DNA from: CAYUNA01 sp047629355
Lineage (GTDB): Bacteria; Bacteroidota; Bacteroidia; Chitinophagales; Saprospiraceae
Direction: 5' to 3'
DNA length: 42,817 bases
NCBI GenBank assembly: GCA_047629355.1
Contig: JBLHWU010000015.1
Location: forward strand, 1 to 42,817
Both the position numbers and the translations under genes were made by a program. Of the stretch, positions 8,908 to 18,591 are shown one piece after another (the first letter of the stretch is position 1; every line of letters starts with the position of its first letter). The notes under the pieces are model-generated. The model saw nothing but the letters and a program-made list of their open reading frames with translations. It did no database searches and was not told the DNA's origin.

Positions 8908-10845
8908 ATGGGAAAAATTATTGGAATTGATTTAGGTACAACCAACTCTTGTGTAGCAGTGATGGAAGGAAATGAAGCGGTAGTGATTCCAAATGAAGAG
9001 GGGCACCGAACGACTCCTTCGATTGTGGCCTTCATTGACAACGGTGAGCGAAAAGTAGGTGATTCTGCCAAACGTCAGGCAATTACCAACCCAACACGAA
9101 CCGTTTCGTCTATCAAACGATTCATGGGTTCGCGCTTTTCAGAAGCATCGAACGAAATAGGTCGCGTACCTTATAAAGCTATCAAAGGTGATAACGATAC
9201 GGTGCGTATTCAGATTGACGACCGTCAATATACACCACAGGAAATCTCTGCAATGGTGTTGCAGAAAATGAAAAAAACAGCGGAAGCCTTTTTGGGTACA
9301 GAAGTAACTGAAGCAGTAGTGACCGTTCCAGCTTATTTCAACGATTCTCAGCGTCAAGCGACTAAGGAAGCGGGTGAAATTGCAGGTTTGAAAATTCGTC
9401 GTATCATCAACGAGCCAACTGCAGCAGCATTGGCTTATGGTATGGACAAGCGAAATACCGACATGACCCTTGCCGTATTTGATTTGGGTGGTGGTACATT
9501 TGATGTTTCTATTTTAGAATTGGGTGACGGTGTTTTTGAAGTAAAATCTACCAACGGTGATACACACTTGGGTGGTGATGACTTTGACCAAACTATCATG
9601 GACTTTTTGGCGGAAACGTTTAAAAAGCAGGAAAATATGGACTTGCGCAAAGACCCGATGGCTTTGCAACGTCTAAAAGATGCAGCAGAGAAAGCGAAAA
9701 TTGAATTGTCTGCTGCTACAGAAACAGAAGTGAATTTGCCATACATCACAGCAGTTGATGGTGTGCCAAAACACTTGGTTGTGAAAATTAACCGTGCGCA
9801 ATTTGAAAAATTAGCGGATGACTTGATTCAGCGTACCTTGAAGCCTTGTGCAGAAGCATTGAAAGATGCAGGTTTGAAGAAAAGTGAGATTGACGAAATT
9901 ATCTTGGTGGGTGGTTCTACTCGTATTCCTGCAATTCAGGAAGCGGTTGAAAAATTCTTCGGAAAAGCGCCAAATAAAGGAGTAAATCCTGATGAAGTTG
10001 TAGCAACTGGTGCAGCGATTCAAGGTGGTGTATTGAGTGGAGATGTACAAGATGTTTTGTTGTTGGATGTAACACCTTTATCTTTCGGTATCGAAACGAT
10101 GGGTGGTGTATATGATGTAGTGATTGAGGGTAACTCAACCATTCCAACGAAAAAATCTAAGGTTTATTCAACGGCTGCGGACAACCAACCTTCTGTGGAA
10201 ATCCACATTTTGCAAGGAGAGCGTCCAATGGCACGAGATAACCGTTCGGTTGGTCGTTTCATTTTAGGAGACATTCCACCAGCACCTCGTGGTGTACCTC
10301 AGGTAGAAGTTTCTTTTGACATTGATGCCAATGGTATTTTGAGCGTTTCGGCAAAAGATAAAGGAACTGGAAAAGAGCAAAGCATTCGTGTTGAGGCTTC
10401 TACTGGTTTGTCGAAAGAAGAAATCGAACGCATGAAAACGGAAGCAGAAGCGAACGCTGACGAAGACCGTAAAGCGCGCGAACAAGTAGATGCATTTAAC
10501 GCTGCTGATTCGTTGATTTTCCAAACGGAGAAACAATTGACAGAGTTTGGCGACAAAGTACCTGCGGATAAAAAAGAGCCAATCGAAACGGCTTTAGCTG
10601 AATTGAAAGCAGCTCACCAAGCACAGGACATGGACAAAATCGAAGCAGCTACCGCTACTTTGAATACGGCATGGTCTGCGGCAAGTCAGGAAATGTACCA
10701 AGCGACGCAAGATGCGCAAGGCGGTGCAAATCCAGAAGCTGACCCAACGGCAGATGCAGACGCAACTGACAATGGTGATTCTGATTCTTCGGATGATGTG
10801 ACGGATGTGGAGTTTGAAGAAGTAGAAGAAGATGTTAAAAAGTAA
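8908..10845 (+). CDS. dnaK: Chaperone protein DnaK (Hsp70)
   Basis: At 645 residues it is full length. DnaK binds exposed hydrophobic peptides and releases them through ATP hydrolysis stimulated by DnaJ and GrpE. The nucleotide-binding domain (about 1-385) shows GIDLGTTNSCVAVMEG, RRIINEPTAAALAYG, VFDLGGGTFDVSILE and ILVGGSTRIPAIQ. The linker DVLLLDVTPLSFGIE leads into the substrate-binding domain and alpha-helical lid. The acidic tail ends VTDVEFEEVEEDVKK, a typical conserved terminus. It stands alone: neither dnaJ nor grpE is within the window. No CIRCE operator is visible upstream, so heat-shock control is probably through a sigma factor or another regulator. ATG at 8908. A strong terminator follows. 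Confidence 0.99.
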   Translation: MGKIIGIDLGTTNSCVAVMEGNEAVVIPNEEGHRTTPSIVAFIDNGERKVGDSAKRQAITNPTRTVSSIKRFMGSRFSEASNEIGRVPYKAIKGDNDTVRIQIDDRQYTPQEISAMVLQKMKKTAEAFLGTEVTEAVVTVPAYFNDSQRQATKEAGEIAGLKIRRIINEPTAAALAYGMDKRNTDMTLAVFDLGGGTFDVSILELGDGVFEVKSTNGDTHLGGDDFDQTIMDFLAETFKKQENMDLRKDPMALQRLKDAAEKAKIELSAATETEVNLPYITAVDGVPKHLVVKINRAQFEKLADDLIQRTLKPCAEALKDAGLKKSEIDEIILVGGSTRIPAIQEAVEKFFGKAPNKGVNPDEVVATGAAIQGGVLSGDVQDVLLLDVTPLSFGIETMGGVYDVVIEGNSTIPTKKSKVYSTAADNQPSVEIHILQGERPMARDNRSVGRFILGDIPPAPRGVPQVEVSFDIDANGILSVSAKDKGTGKEQSIRVEASTGLSKEEIERMKTEAEANADEDRKAREQVDAFNAADSLIFQTEKQLTEFGDKVPADKKEPIETALAELKAAHQAQDMDKIEAATATLNTAWSAASQEMYQATQDAQGGANPEADPTADADATDNGDSDSSDDVTDVEFEEVEEDVKK

Positions 10846-10938
10846 ACTCTTTTGAGGAGTCAGCTGTCAGACCGCATTTGCTGTCAGGTGTCAGATGACT
10901 CAAAGTAAAAGATAGTTTATAAAATAATTTTTGAGAGT

Positions 10939-10973
10939 CCTTCTCGACTGTGGTCGGGAAGGCCTTTTTTTTT
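10939..10973 (+). terminator. Rho-independent terminator after dnaK
   Basis: CCTTCTCGAC at 10939-10948 and GTCGGGAAGG at 10953-10962 form a 10-bp stem with loop TGTG, followed after CC by a run of nine T. It lies 94 bp past the dnaK stop. Confidence 0.85.
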
Positions 10974-10983
10974 GTAAAAAATA

Positions 10984-11013
10984 AAAAGGGCAGTCTTTCG
11001 ACTACCCTTTTTT
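10984..11013. terminator. Bidirectional terminator hairpin between dnaK and the convergent T9SS gene
   Basis: AAAAAGGGCAGTC pairs with GACTACCCTTTTTT around loop TTTC, with A and T tracts on both sides, so it could end transcription from either direction. It sits 38 bp past the stop of the minus-strand gene. Confidence 0.7.
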
Positions 11014-11050
11014 AATGTACCTATAATTTAAAAAGCGTGATTTCAAAGGG

Positions 11051-13876
11051 TTATTTCATCATCATTCTCCCACTATAAATGCGTGTTCCATTCGATGATA
11101 ATTGATAAAAATACATGCCTGACAACAAACCATTTCTTTCAAACCTAAATGTAGAATTGTCATAAAATTCCCGTCGAACCAATTTCCCATCCGCCTGATA
11201 CAATTGAAATTCCAACTCCTGAAATTCTGTATTTTCTACTTTAAAATTGGTATATTCATTGAATGGATTTGGAAAAATCGTCACTTTCACATCGTCAATC
11301 TGAATTTCTTCCGTCGCAATAATCACGTTTGATTCAATAAAATCTTTCCCAATTTCATGAAAAACGGTATTGGTAATAATGGGTTCGTTAAAATCAAAAT
11401 AAATACCTGCGGTGTTTTCAATCATCGTCCCAATTGGGTTGTCCAATTCTTGTTTTATTTTAAATTTAATAAAACCAATTGACCCTAATAAATTGGTCGT
11501 GCTATCCGGCAATAAAATATTGTCAAAAACAAAGCGCACCGTTCGTTCATTGATTATCTGAAAATCATAGGCATGACTTGACGCACCTGGCACAATGGTA
11601 TTTAAATTAAAAAATGAAGAAATTACATCCTCAACGACGACTGTAAATGCGGTATCCGTTCCCGTATTTTGAAAACGAATCAGGTATTCCAAATCAATAT
11701 TGGCTTCAATAAAATGTTCGTCACCGTAGCCTGTCGGAAAGGCTTGTTTGTCATTCGGGTCATAGCTCCCAATATTTTCCTGACAGTCAATTGATATAAA
11801 CGGCGCATCATCTCCATCAGGAAATAAATTGGTAAATCCAACGCTAAAATCGTCGCCATCAATACATCCTTCGATAGTCACCGCTGGCATATTCCCAATT
11901 GGATGCCCTACGGATTGCTCGGTTTCTAATCTAAAAGCAGCACCATTAGCAGGCAAAACAATTTCTTTTTTATCACCAGAAGGCAGCAAGTAATCTTGTT
12001 GTAATAAAATAATGTGGTCTTCAATAATGATGTATTGAAGTGGTGCCGCAGTATTCCCCGTTCCGATGTTTTCAATTTCAAAATAAAGGGAATCTCCTTC
12101 GCAATAACCATTTACAATAATGTCAGATTCATCCCATAAAGAACTACTTGGAATACAAATGGTATCAGGAAAAATATGCGCTGAAGTACAATGTGTTTGC
12201 CCCAAAACGGTCTCGTCACAATTGACCGATGTCACAATTTGAAAAGACCCACAATCGCCGATTGCTAAATCGCCCACCTCAAAAACGTATAAACTATCCA
12301 CCTGACTCACCCACGACTGCGTACTGCTGATAACATCTAAAAATTCATCAAAAATAATTTCAATATAGGCATCTTCGGCAGGAATCGTTCCTTGATTACA
12401 GTAATTGACACTGTACGTATTTTCAAAACAACGGCGCAAAAATGGTGTAGAAATATCTATCGTCAGCAACGGACAGTCAATCAACGCTTGCGTTGGAAAA
12501 TCAATAGCCGCACTATCACCATATTCTACCAAATTCACAGGCAATTCATTCTCACAAGGATTCCAATAAATAACGGGTGGCGTAACCACGACCGTGTATT
12601 CGCCAAGGTCAGCAGGAATCGAATAATAACCCATCTCGTCCGTCGCTCTTGAAAAAGTAAGGTCTGTCCCAAGAGCTTGCACAATCCAATCTTCCAAAGG
12701 AATTTCAGCAGCATCCAATTCGCAATTTTCTGTTTCATCAAACCAGACATTTCCAGTAATGAAATTGGAGAAACCGACGCCTGAAGTATCCGTTCGCACC
12801 AAAAGAATGTCGTCACTTGTAGGATTGCCAACTTCAGCCGTTGTGCCTACAAAAACATATCCATCGTTCAACCTTTGCAAATAAACGCCATTGTCCCCTT
12901 CTACATTTCCGTATCTTTTTTCCCAAATCACTTCGCCCGTATTGTCTGTTTTCATCAAAAAGGCATCATTACCAGCGAAACCCGTCACTACAAATCCACC
13001 GTCAAAAGCCACTTGGACGCCCATTGCGACCTCACTAATAATATCGTCTTCTCCGTAATTTTTATCCCATTCGGTGTCGCCTGTTGCAGAGATTTTAATT
13101 AAGCGTATGTTATCAGAAAAATTTGGAGGAAAACCTACTTTTTCACTTCCAACTAAAATATATCCGCCATCGGGTGTTTGGGCAACGGTATTTCCCCAAC
13201 CGATATAGCCAGAATTGAAAGCCTTCTCCCATTCTACATTACCGTCGCCATCTAATTTGGCGATATACATGGCGTAAGCAAAGTTTAAGTTTTGGTCAGC
13301 TCCACTAATAATATATCCACCATCTGATGTTGTCTCAACCGAGTAAAGCGTATTAATATCTGTCAAGCCCAGGATAATTTCCCACAAAATATTGCCTTGG
13401 ACATCCATTTTTACGACCACTCCATTAGGGGTAGAAGTAGCACCAGAACTTGAGCCAACAATGATAAATTGATTATCTGGCGTCCGTCTTACTTTATTGG
13501 CAGAGCTCAATTGTGTTGTAGATAAATCCAACTCCGATTCCAAATTACCAAGCTCATCTAATTTATATAAAAATGGTTCGTTGGCAGCTCCACCCACCAT
13601 GATAAAGCCTCCGTCATCCATTTGCTGAATATCATTTCCAATCGCTGATTCATACACTTGCTCCCATTCCATAAATCCAAGCGAATTCGTTTTGATAACC
13701 GCCGTTTCGTTACCCAGCTTTCCCGTCAATACAAAGCCACCATCAGAGGTCTGTATGACTGAACGACCTTGGTCATCTCCGAAGCTACCAAACGTCCGTT
13801 CCCAACCTTGTCCAAAAACAGAACTAAGAAAAAATAGAGATAAAATAACTATAAAAACGTGCTTTTGCTTTTTCAT
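11051..13876 (-). CDS. Secreted multidomain protein with beta-propeller repeats, DUF7619-like domain and T9SS type A sorting domain
   Basis: A 941-residue exported protein. The signal peptide is residues 1-22 (FIVILSLFFLSSVFGQ). About residues 24-365 are repeats of about 50 residues with the pattern GW...TFGS..DD.G.SV.QTSDGGF.LTG, a kelch/delta-60-like propeller. A stretch near 370-450 (FITGNVWFDETENCELD) resembles a SdrD-B/carboxypeptidase-regulatory type Ig fold. About residues 700-850 match the DUF7619 pattern (SYDPNDKQAFPTGYG, then LEYLIRFQNTGTDTAF and VRFVFDNILLPDS), common in Bacteroidota T9SS proteins. The last about 80 residues are a type A sorting domain (VTIFPNPFNEYTNF to GMYFYQLSSNG). 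Function unknown, probably cell-surface or extracellular. ATG at 13876; a 33-bp palindrome lies upstream at 13911-13943. Confidence 0.9.
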   Translation of the reverse strand: MKKQKHVFIVILSLFFLSSVFGQGWERTFGSFGDDQGRSVIQTSDGGFVLTGKLGNETAVIKTNSLGFMEWEQVYESAIGNDIQQMDDGGFIMVGGAANEPFLYKLDELGNLESELDLSTTQLSSANKVRRTPDNQFIIVGSSSGATSTPNGVVVKMDVQGNILWEIILGLTDINTLYSVETTSDGGYIISGADQNLNFAYAMYIAKLDGDGNVEWEKAFNSGYIGWGNTVAQTPDGGYILVGSEKVGFPPNFSDNIRLIKISATGDTEWDKNYGEDDIISEVAMGVQVAFDGGFVVTGFAGNDAFLMKTDNTGEVIWEKRYGNVEGDNGVYLQRLNDGYVFVGTTAEVGNPTSDDILLVRTDTSGVGFSNFITGNVWFDETENCELDAAEIPLEDWIVQALGTDLTFSRATDEMGYYSIPADLGEYTVVVTPPVIYWNPCENELPVNLVEYGDSAAIDFPTQALIDCPLLTIDISTPFLRRCFENTYSVNYCNQGTIPAEDAYIEIIFDEFLDVISSTQSWVSQVDSLYVFEVGDLAIGDCGSFQIVTSVNCDETVLGQTHCTSAHIFPDTICIPSSSLWDESDIIVNGYCEGDSLYFEIENIGTGNTAAPLQYIIIEDHIILLQQDYLLPSGDKKEIVLPANGAAFRLETEQSVGHPIGNMPAVTIEGCIDGDDFSVGFTNLFPDGDDAPFISIDCQENIGSYDPNDKQAFPTGYGDEHFIEANIDLEYLIRFQNTGTDTAFTVVVEDVISSFFNLNTIVPGASSHAYDFQIINERTVRFVFDNILLPDSTTNLLGSIGFIKFKIKQELDNPIGTMIENTAGIYFDFNEPIITNTVFHEIGKDFIESNVIIATEEIQIDDVKVTIFPNPFNEYTNFKVENTEFQELEFQLYQADGKLVRREFYDNSTFRFERNGLLSGMYFYQLSSNGTRIYSGRMMMK

Positions 13877-13910
13877 AATATTTGGTATTTATAATTTAAA
13901 TTTTCTGTTC

Positions 13911-13943
13911 AAATCATAGTGATTTTAAAAATCACCATGATTT
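13911..13943. promoter_or_regulatory. 33-bp palindrome upstream of the 13876 gene; possible operator
   Basis: AAATCATAGTGATTTT followed by AAAATCACCATGATTT: 15 of 16 positions are symmetric, with a 1-base spacer at most. It lies 34 bp upstream of the minus-strand start codon. The compact, near-perfect symmetry fits either a dimeric regulator site or an early transcript hairpin. Confidence 0.4.
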
Positions 13944-14089
13944 AGCTTAATTGATTTTCTTCAGTTGCATGCAGATTCGATACAAAGGTGCGCCTATTTT
14001 CAAGAAAAAGAGAAAGACAATTTTAAAAGCATCTCAAAATATTTTTACAATTAATTTTACTTAAAAATCTGATAATCAATTTTTTAATC

Positions 14090-14097
14090 TAAATTTG
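14090..14097 (+). promoter_or_regulatory. Possible -7 promoter box of the 14113 gene
   Basis: TAAATTTG matches TAnnTTTG. It lies just upstream of the ATG at 14113, which would give a leader of under 15 nt. No clear -33 box was seen. Confidence 0.3.
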
Positions 14098-14112
14098 TCT
14101 CAAAAAAATTTA

Positions 14113-15528
14113 ATGAAAAATAGTCATTTAGCGCACCTTTTTCAAACCTTAACCGCAAAAGAAAAGCGAGAATTGAAGAAATTCCTGCGCTCTCCCTTTC
14201 ACAACAAACGAGAAGATGTCATTCAGTTATTTGATTATTTATTGAAATATGATGCTCAAACTGCTGCTGATAAGTGGAAAAAAGAAACTGTTTTTACCTT
14301 TCTGTTTCCAAAAATGCCTTTTGACCGACAGCAACTATACCACGTTCTTTCCTTTTTAAAAAAGTTGATAGAAGACTATTTATTGTATGCGGATTTTAAA
14401 AAATCGACAACGCAGTCTGAATTGAAAATGGCACAAATTTATCGAAAACGAGGATTGTACCGACCGTTTCAAGAAAGCATTAAAAATGTAGAAAAGCAAT
14501 TGGATAAACAGCCGTTGAAAGATGCGCATTTTCATTATCAATCCTTTCAACTCTTTTATGAAAAAGCAGAATTTGATGGCGAACAAAGTCGAACCGAAGT
14601 CAGGAATCTACAACGAATGTCTGATGAACTGAGCATTTATTTTATTAGTCAAAAATTGCGGCAAGCTTGTCAGATTCTGAGCTATCAATCCTTTTCCAGC
14701 ATTCAGCAAGAAGAAGCTTTTCTAAAAGAAATTTTAAAATATGTGGAACAGAAAAATTACGAAAATGACGTTCCATGCATCGAAGTATATTATCATTATT
14801 ATAAAGCATTTACGCAAAAAGAAGGCGGAGATATTTTTCAAAAACTAAAATCTCTGGTCAAAAAATACCATCAGCAATTTCCAAAACAGGAAATGCGAAA
14901 TATTTACCTGATGCCGATTAATTTTGGCATCAAACGCTTTAATCAAGGGGAACGAGACTATTTGCAAGAAGTTTTTGAACTCTACCAACAAGGCTTGGAA
15001 TACGATATTTTCATTGAAAACAATCGGCTTTCTCGCTTCACTTACAGCAATATTGCACTGGCAGGCATGGGTTTGAAAGCATTCGATTGGGTCGAAAAAT
15101 TCATTCATGATTATCAACAATATTTAGACATTCCTTATCGAGAGAATGCGTTTCATTTCAACCTCGCCAATCTTTATTTTCAACAACAAGATTATCAAAA
15201 GACGATGAATTTATTGCAAAAAGTGGAATTTGATGATGTCTTGTACAATCTCGAATCTCGCCGAATGTTGTTGAAAGTTTATTATTCTTTAGACGAGACG
15301 GAAGCCCTTTTTTCGCTATTGGATAGTTTCAAACGCTTCATTCATCGACAAAAACAATTAGGGTATCACAAAGAGAGTTTTTTGAATTTAATTCGCTTTA
15401 CCAATCGGTTGTTGAAGTTGACTTTTAAAGATGAAAAGGTGATAGAAAAATTGAAAATGGATATTGAGAATACGCCAGAAGTAGCGGAGAAGAAGTGGTT
15501 ATTGAGTCAGTTAAAATTTTACTCTTAG
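14113..15528 (+). CDS. Conserved-looking hypothetical protein, all-helical (TPR-like)
   Basis: About 471 residues, rich in Lys, Gln, Leu, Phe and Tyr. The N-terminal part (LFQTLTAKEKRELKKFLRSP) is a basic helix-rich segment that recurs, from memory, in uncharacterised Bacteroidota proteins. The rest appears entirely alpha-helical with paired helices like tetratricopeptide repeats, for example NAFHFNLANLYFQQQDYQKT around residues 348-367. There is no signal peptide or membrane segment, so it is probably cytosolic. The start is taken as ATG at 14113; the frame also opens at a TTG at 14095, which overlaps a possible promoter box and is less likely. It is divergent from the 13876 gene. Function not recognised. 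Confidence 0.8.
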   Translation: MKNSHLAHLFQTLTAKEKRELKKFLRSPFHNKREDVIQLFDYLLKYDAQTAADKWKKETVFTFLFPKMPFDRQQLYHVLSFLKKLIEDYLLYADFKKSTTQSELKMAQIYRKRGLYRPFQESIKNVEKQLDKQPLKDAHFHYQSFQLFYEKAEFDGEQSRTEVRNLQRMSDELSIYFISQKLRQACQILSYQSFSSIQQEEAFLKEILKYVEQKNYENDVPCIEVYYHYYKAFTQKEGGDIFQKLKSLVKKYHQQFPKQEMRNIYLMPINFGIKRFNQGERDYLQEVFELYQQGLEYDIFIENNRLSRFTYSNIALAGMGLKAFDWVEKFIHDYQQYLDIPYRENAFHFNLANLYFQQQDYQKTMNLLQKVEFDDVLYNLESRRMLLKVYYSLDETEALFSLLDSFKRFIHRQKQLGYHKESFLNLIRFTNRLLKLTFKDEKVIEKLKMDIENTPEVAEKKWLLSQLKFYS

Positions 15529-15533
15529 TCGTT

Positions 15534-15682
15534 ATTCAAGTTAATAGTGTCGAGTAGAATTTGGATGAGTTTTGAATTTGTACAAGGCAAAAAAATGCAG
15601 ACATAGCCTTCGCTATGGCGAGTATTTTTAACGCAGGACAAATTTAAAACTCGCCAAATTATCCGACAGTATTAATTTGAAT
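15534..15682. repeat. Foldback repeat, family P (copy 1)
   Basis: Outer arms ATTCAAGTTAATAGTGTCG (from 15534) and its inverse ending at 15682. The inner arms GAGTTTTGAATTTGTAC and ACAAATTTAAAACTC also pair, and the centre is the hairpin CATAGC-CTTC-GCTATG at 15603-15618. The same arms, with a different interior hairpin, recur at 25795-25888, again followed directly by a family-Q foldback. Confidence 0.75.
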
Positions 15683-15689
15683 GACTACT

Positions 15690-15760
15690 TAGTAACGGTA
15701 AAAAAATAACTTCCCCAACTCTCCTTGTTTATTTTGCCCTTATTTTTTCACCGTTACTTA
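15690..15760. repeat. Foldback repeat, family Q (copy 2)
   Basis: Arms TAGTAACGGTAAAAAAATAA (15690-15709) and TTATTTTTTCACCGTTACTT (15740-15759) are inverted copies with about two mismatches around a 30-bp centre. It is joined to the family-P element by ATGACTACT. Confidence 0.75.
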
Positions 15761-15852
15761 GGGGTAAATGAGATTTAAAAGCATCCTACTAAAAAAAAGA
15801 CGCGGTCTTTATAACTTTTAGCACCGTGTAACAAAAGTTTCTGATAATAACA

Positions 15853-15990
15853 GAGGCATCGCCTCGGAACTCTTTGTAGAAATAATTAACTAGAATTTCC
15901 CAAGCCGCATCGCGGCGACACTATTGATTGTATTGGAGTCGTGGCAATACCACTTTGAAAATATAATTTCCCTTTTTTCTACAAACAGTG
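15853..15990. repeat. Cluster of short hairpins upstream of the FtsX permease
   Basis: Two hairpins share the loop ATC: GAGGC-ATC-GCCTC (15853-15865) and GCCGC-ATC-GCGGC (15904-15916). TTTGTAGAAA at 15873-15882 is inverted at 15976-15985, and GCGGCGACACTATTG is inverted just after that, so the stretch folds back overall. Nothing else was seen in 15764-16063. Confidence 0.55.
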
Positions 15991-16063
15991 TCGGCGCGAT
16001 GCGTCTTGAAAACCTAATAAAACTTAGTTCCGCCCGTATTTCGTCACCTAAATTCTAATCAAA

Positions 16064-18469
16064 ATGATTCGCAACTACCTAAAAATCGGCTGGAGAAACC
16101 TCCGCAAAAATCCTTCCAATAGCATTATTCACATCACAGGCTTGGCACTAGGATTGATGGCTTTTTTATTAATTCAGCAATATATCGCCTTTGAAAAAAG
16201 CTATGATACCTTCCATTTTGCACCGAAATCCCTTTATCGCTTGACGACCGACCAAGTAGTGAATGTAGAATTAAAAGTGCGTGATGCGATGTCTCATTCG
16301 CCTGCGGGGGCAATGTTAATGGAGGAATTACCAGAAATTTTAAATTATACAACTACCTATAAGTCCGAGGCAGTCGTTTTCAAAATAGGTGACCGACCAA
16401 TTGAAGAGAATCATTTGATTGGCGTGGATTCCAATTTTTTAAACTTGTTCAATTACAAAGTTTTAGCGGGGAATAAAGCGACGATGTTGACCAAACCTTC
16501 GTCTATCGTTTTGACGGAATCAAAGGCAAAAAAATACTTTGGGGAAGAGAATCCGATTGGAAAAACCATTGAAGTTTCTGAAGGTTTTGCTGGAAAAGCG
16601 ACGGTGACGGGCGTAATTGAAGACATTCCTGTGAACACCCATTATCATTTTGATATTTTGATGTCGATTTCGACTATTTTGGATGAATTGGAAGACGATG
16701 GTTGGAATGGCTATAATTATTACACGTATGTACAGCTTGATGAACGGGCAGATATGGCAGCCTTAAATGCCAAATTACCAGCATTGAGCAAAAAATACAT
16801 GGGAGATGAAGATGGCATTTTATTCAATTTGCAAGCTGTGCCGGATATTTATTTACAATCTGATGCGACTTACGAACCACAAACGCAAGGCAGCGCACAA
16901 GCCGTTAGTTTTTTGAGCATTATCTCCATTTTCATCTTGTTGATTGCTTGGATAAATTACGTCAATTTATCAACTGCGCGAGCGATGGAACGGGCGAAAG
17001 AAGTAGGTGTTCGAAAAGTCGTCGGTGCGCCTAAATCCCAGTTGATGATGCAGTTTTTTATGGAAGCGTTTATCATCAACTTATTGGGAGCAATATTGGC
17101 GGTGACCTTGGCGCAAACACTCCTACCCTATTTCAATAATTTGGTCGGTAAAACGGTAATTGACAACGTTTGGAATTCGCCAAATTTTATCAAAAACTTA
17201 GTGTTGTTCTTTAGTTTGGGAACATTGGTTACTGGGATTTATCCAGCTTTGGTGCTTTCTTCTTTTAAACCAATTGCCGTGTTGCGTGGCAGTTTTGGCA
17301 GTTCTAAAAAAGAGGCGATGATGCGGAAAGGATTGGTGATTTTCCAGTTTGCAGCATCCTTGATTTTGATAGCGGGAACGGTGATTATTTACCAACAAAT
17401 TCGCTACATGACGGGGAAGGATATTGGCATCAATACCGAGCAAGTTTTGGGTTTTAACAATCCAGATTTAGGCGATGATAGAAAAACGAAATACGCTTCT
17501 TTTTTAAATGAACTTCGACAAATCAAAGGTGTAAAAAATGCGGGTGGCATTAATGATCTGCCGGGCGGTGGCGGTTCAGATATCAGTTCGGCAAGCGGTG
17601 GAGCTAAGATAGTTGGACAAACAGAGCAGGCTAAAGGAACGATTTACATCAATACGATGGATGACCAACTGGCGGAAACGTTGAATATGAAGGTATTGGC
17701 AGGTCGCAATTTTAACAGCAAATTGGCTTCCGATTCGATAGCAGTTGTCATTAATGAAGCGATGCTAAAAATGCTGGGCGTTTCGGACATCGAATCAGTC
17801 ATCAATCAGACCTTTCAAATCGGAAGAGATGCGGACAAAAATAATTTTTCAATCGTTGGTGTAGTCAAAGATTTCAATCGAACTACGTTTAAGGATAACG
17901 TCGAACCAACGCTATTTTTCCATGATGCAACACCCAATCGAACGGTCATTAAATTGGAAGAAGGCGGCGTTAAAAAAGGCTTGGCGGGCATCGAAACCTT
18001 GTGGGGAAAATTCTTTCCCAGCACACCGTTTACTTTCTCATTTTTGGATGACCGTTTTGATAAATTATACCAAGAAGACAAGAAATTTGGACTTATTTTC
18101 TTGAATTTTGCGCTCTTGGCGATCATCGTTGCGAGCATGGGCTTGTTTGGATTGGCTTCTTATTTGGCATTGCAACGAACGAAAGAAGTTGGCATTCGGA
18201 AGGTTTTAGGTGCATCGGTTAGCAACATCGTTTTGCTATTTTTTAAAGACTTTTTATGGCTGATTGTTATCGCTGTGGTGATTGGCGTTCCGTTGATTTA
18301 TTGGAGTATGTCAGATTGGCTGGGCAGTTATGCGTATCGGATAGATTTTCCATGGTTGGTGCTGATTTTAGCCGTATTGATGGTGACAGCCTTGGCATTT
18401 TTTACGGTAAGTATTCAGACTTGGAAATTAGCGATGTTGAATCCTTCGAAGACGATTAGGACGGAGTAG
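16064..18469 (+). CDS. ABC transporter permease with two FtsX domains (MacB-like)
   Basis: At 801 residues it has the length of the large Bacteroidota FtsX-type permeases. It opens MIRNYLKIGWRNLRKNPSNS, the family's usual start, then a membrane segment (about residues 24-42), a large periplasmic MacB_PCD domain (about 45-275), the first FtsX domain with three membrane helices (about 280-415; ARAMERAKEVGVRKVVGA), a second periplasmic domain and a second FtsX domain (about 675-800; LQRTKEVGIRKVLGASVSN). Such permeases pair with a MacB/LolD-like ATPase to move lipids, peptides or toxins out, or to transmit force. No ATPase gene is adjacent, as is common for these orphan permeases. ATG at 16064. 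Single-gene unit. Confidence 0.95.
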   Translation: MIRNYLKIGWRNLRKNPSNSIIHITGLALGLMAFLLIQQYIAFEKSYDTFHFAPKSLYRLTTDQVVNVELKVRDAMSHSPAGAMLMEELPEILNYTTTYKSEAVVFKIGDRPIEENHLIGVDSNFLNLFNYKVLAGNKATMLTKPSSIVLTESKAKKYFGEENPIGKTIEVSEGFAGKATVTGVIEDIPVNTHYHFDILMSISTILDELEDDGWNGYNYYTYVQLDERADMAALNAKLPALSKKYMGDEDGILFNLQAVPDIYLQSDATYEPQTQGSAQAVSFLSIISIFILLIAWINYVNLSTARAMERAKEVGVRKVVGAPKSQLMMQFFMEAFIINLLGAILAVTLAQTLLPYFNNLVGKTVIDNVWNSPNFIKNLVLFFSLGTLVTGIYPALVLSSFKPIAVLRGSFGSSKKEAMMRKGLVIFQFAASLILIAGTVIIYQQIRYMTGKDIGINTEQVLGFNNPDLGDDRKTKYASFLNELRQIKGVKNAGGINDLPGGGGSDISSASGGAKIVGQTEQAKGTIYINTMDDQLAETLNMKVLAGRNFNSKLASDSIAVVINEAMLKMLGVSDIESVINQTFQIGRDADKNNFSIVGVVKDFNRTTFKDNVEPTLFFHDATPNRTVIKLEEGGVKKGLAGIETLWGKFFPSTPFTFSFLDDRFDKLYQEDKKFGLIFLNFALLAIIVASMGLFGLASYLALQRTKEVGIRKVLGASVSNIVLLFFKDFLWLIVIAVVIGVPLIYWSMSDWLGSYAYRIDFPWLVLILAVLMVTALAFFTVSIQTWKLAMLNPSKTIRTE

Positions 18470-18591
18470 AAAAACAATTTGAAATAACTGCATCAACTAT
18501 TGGAAAGGTAGTCGATGCGGAACATTCATGTTTGTATTTTTAACAAAAAAAGTCTAACTTGCGTTAAAATGCCATAAACATTAGATAATTT

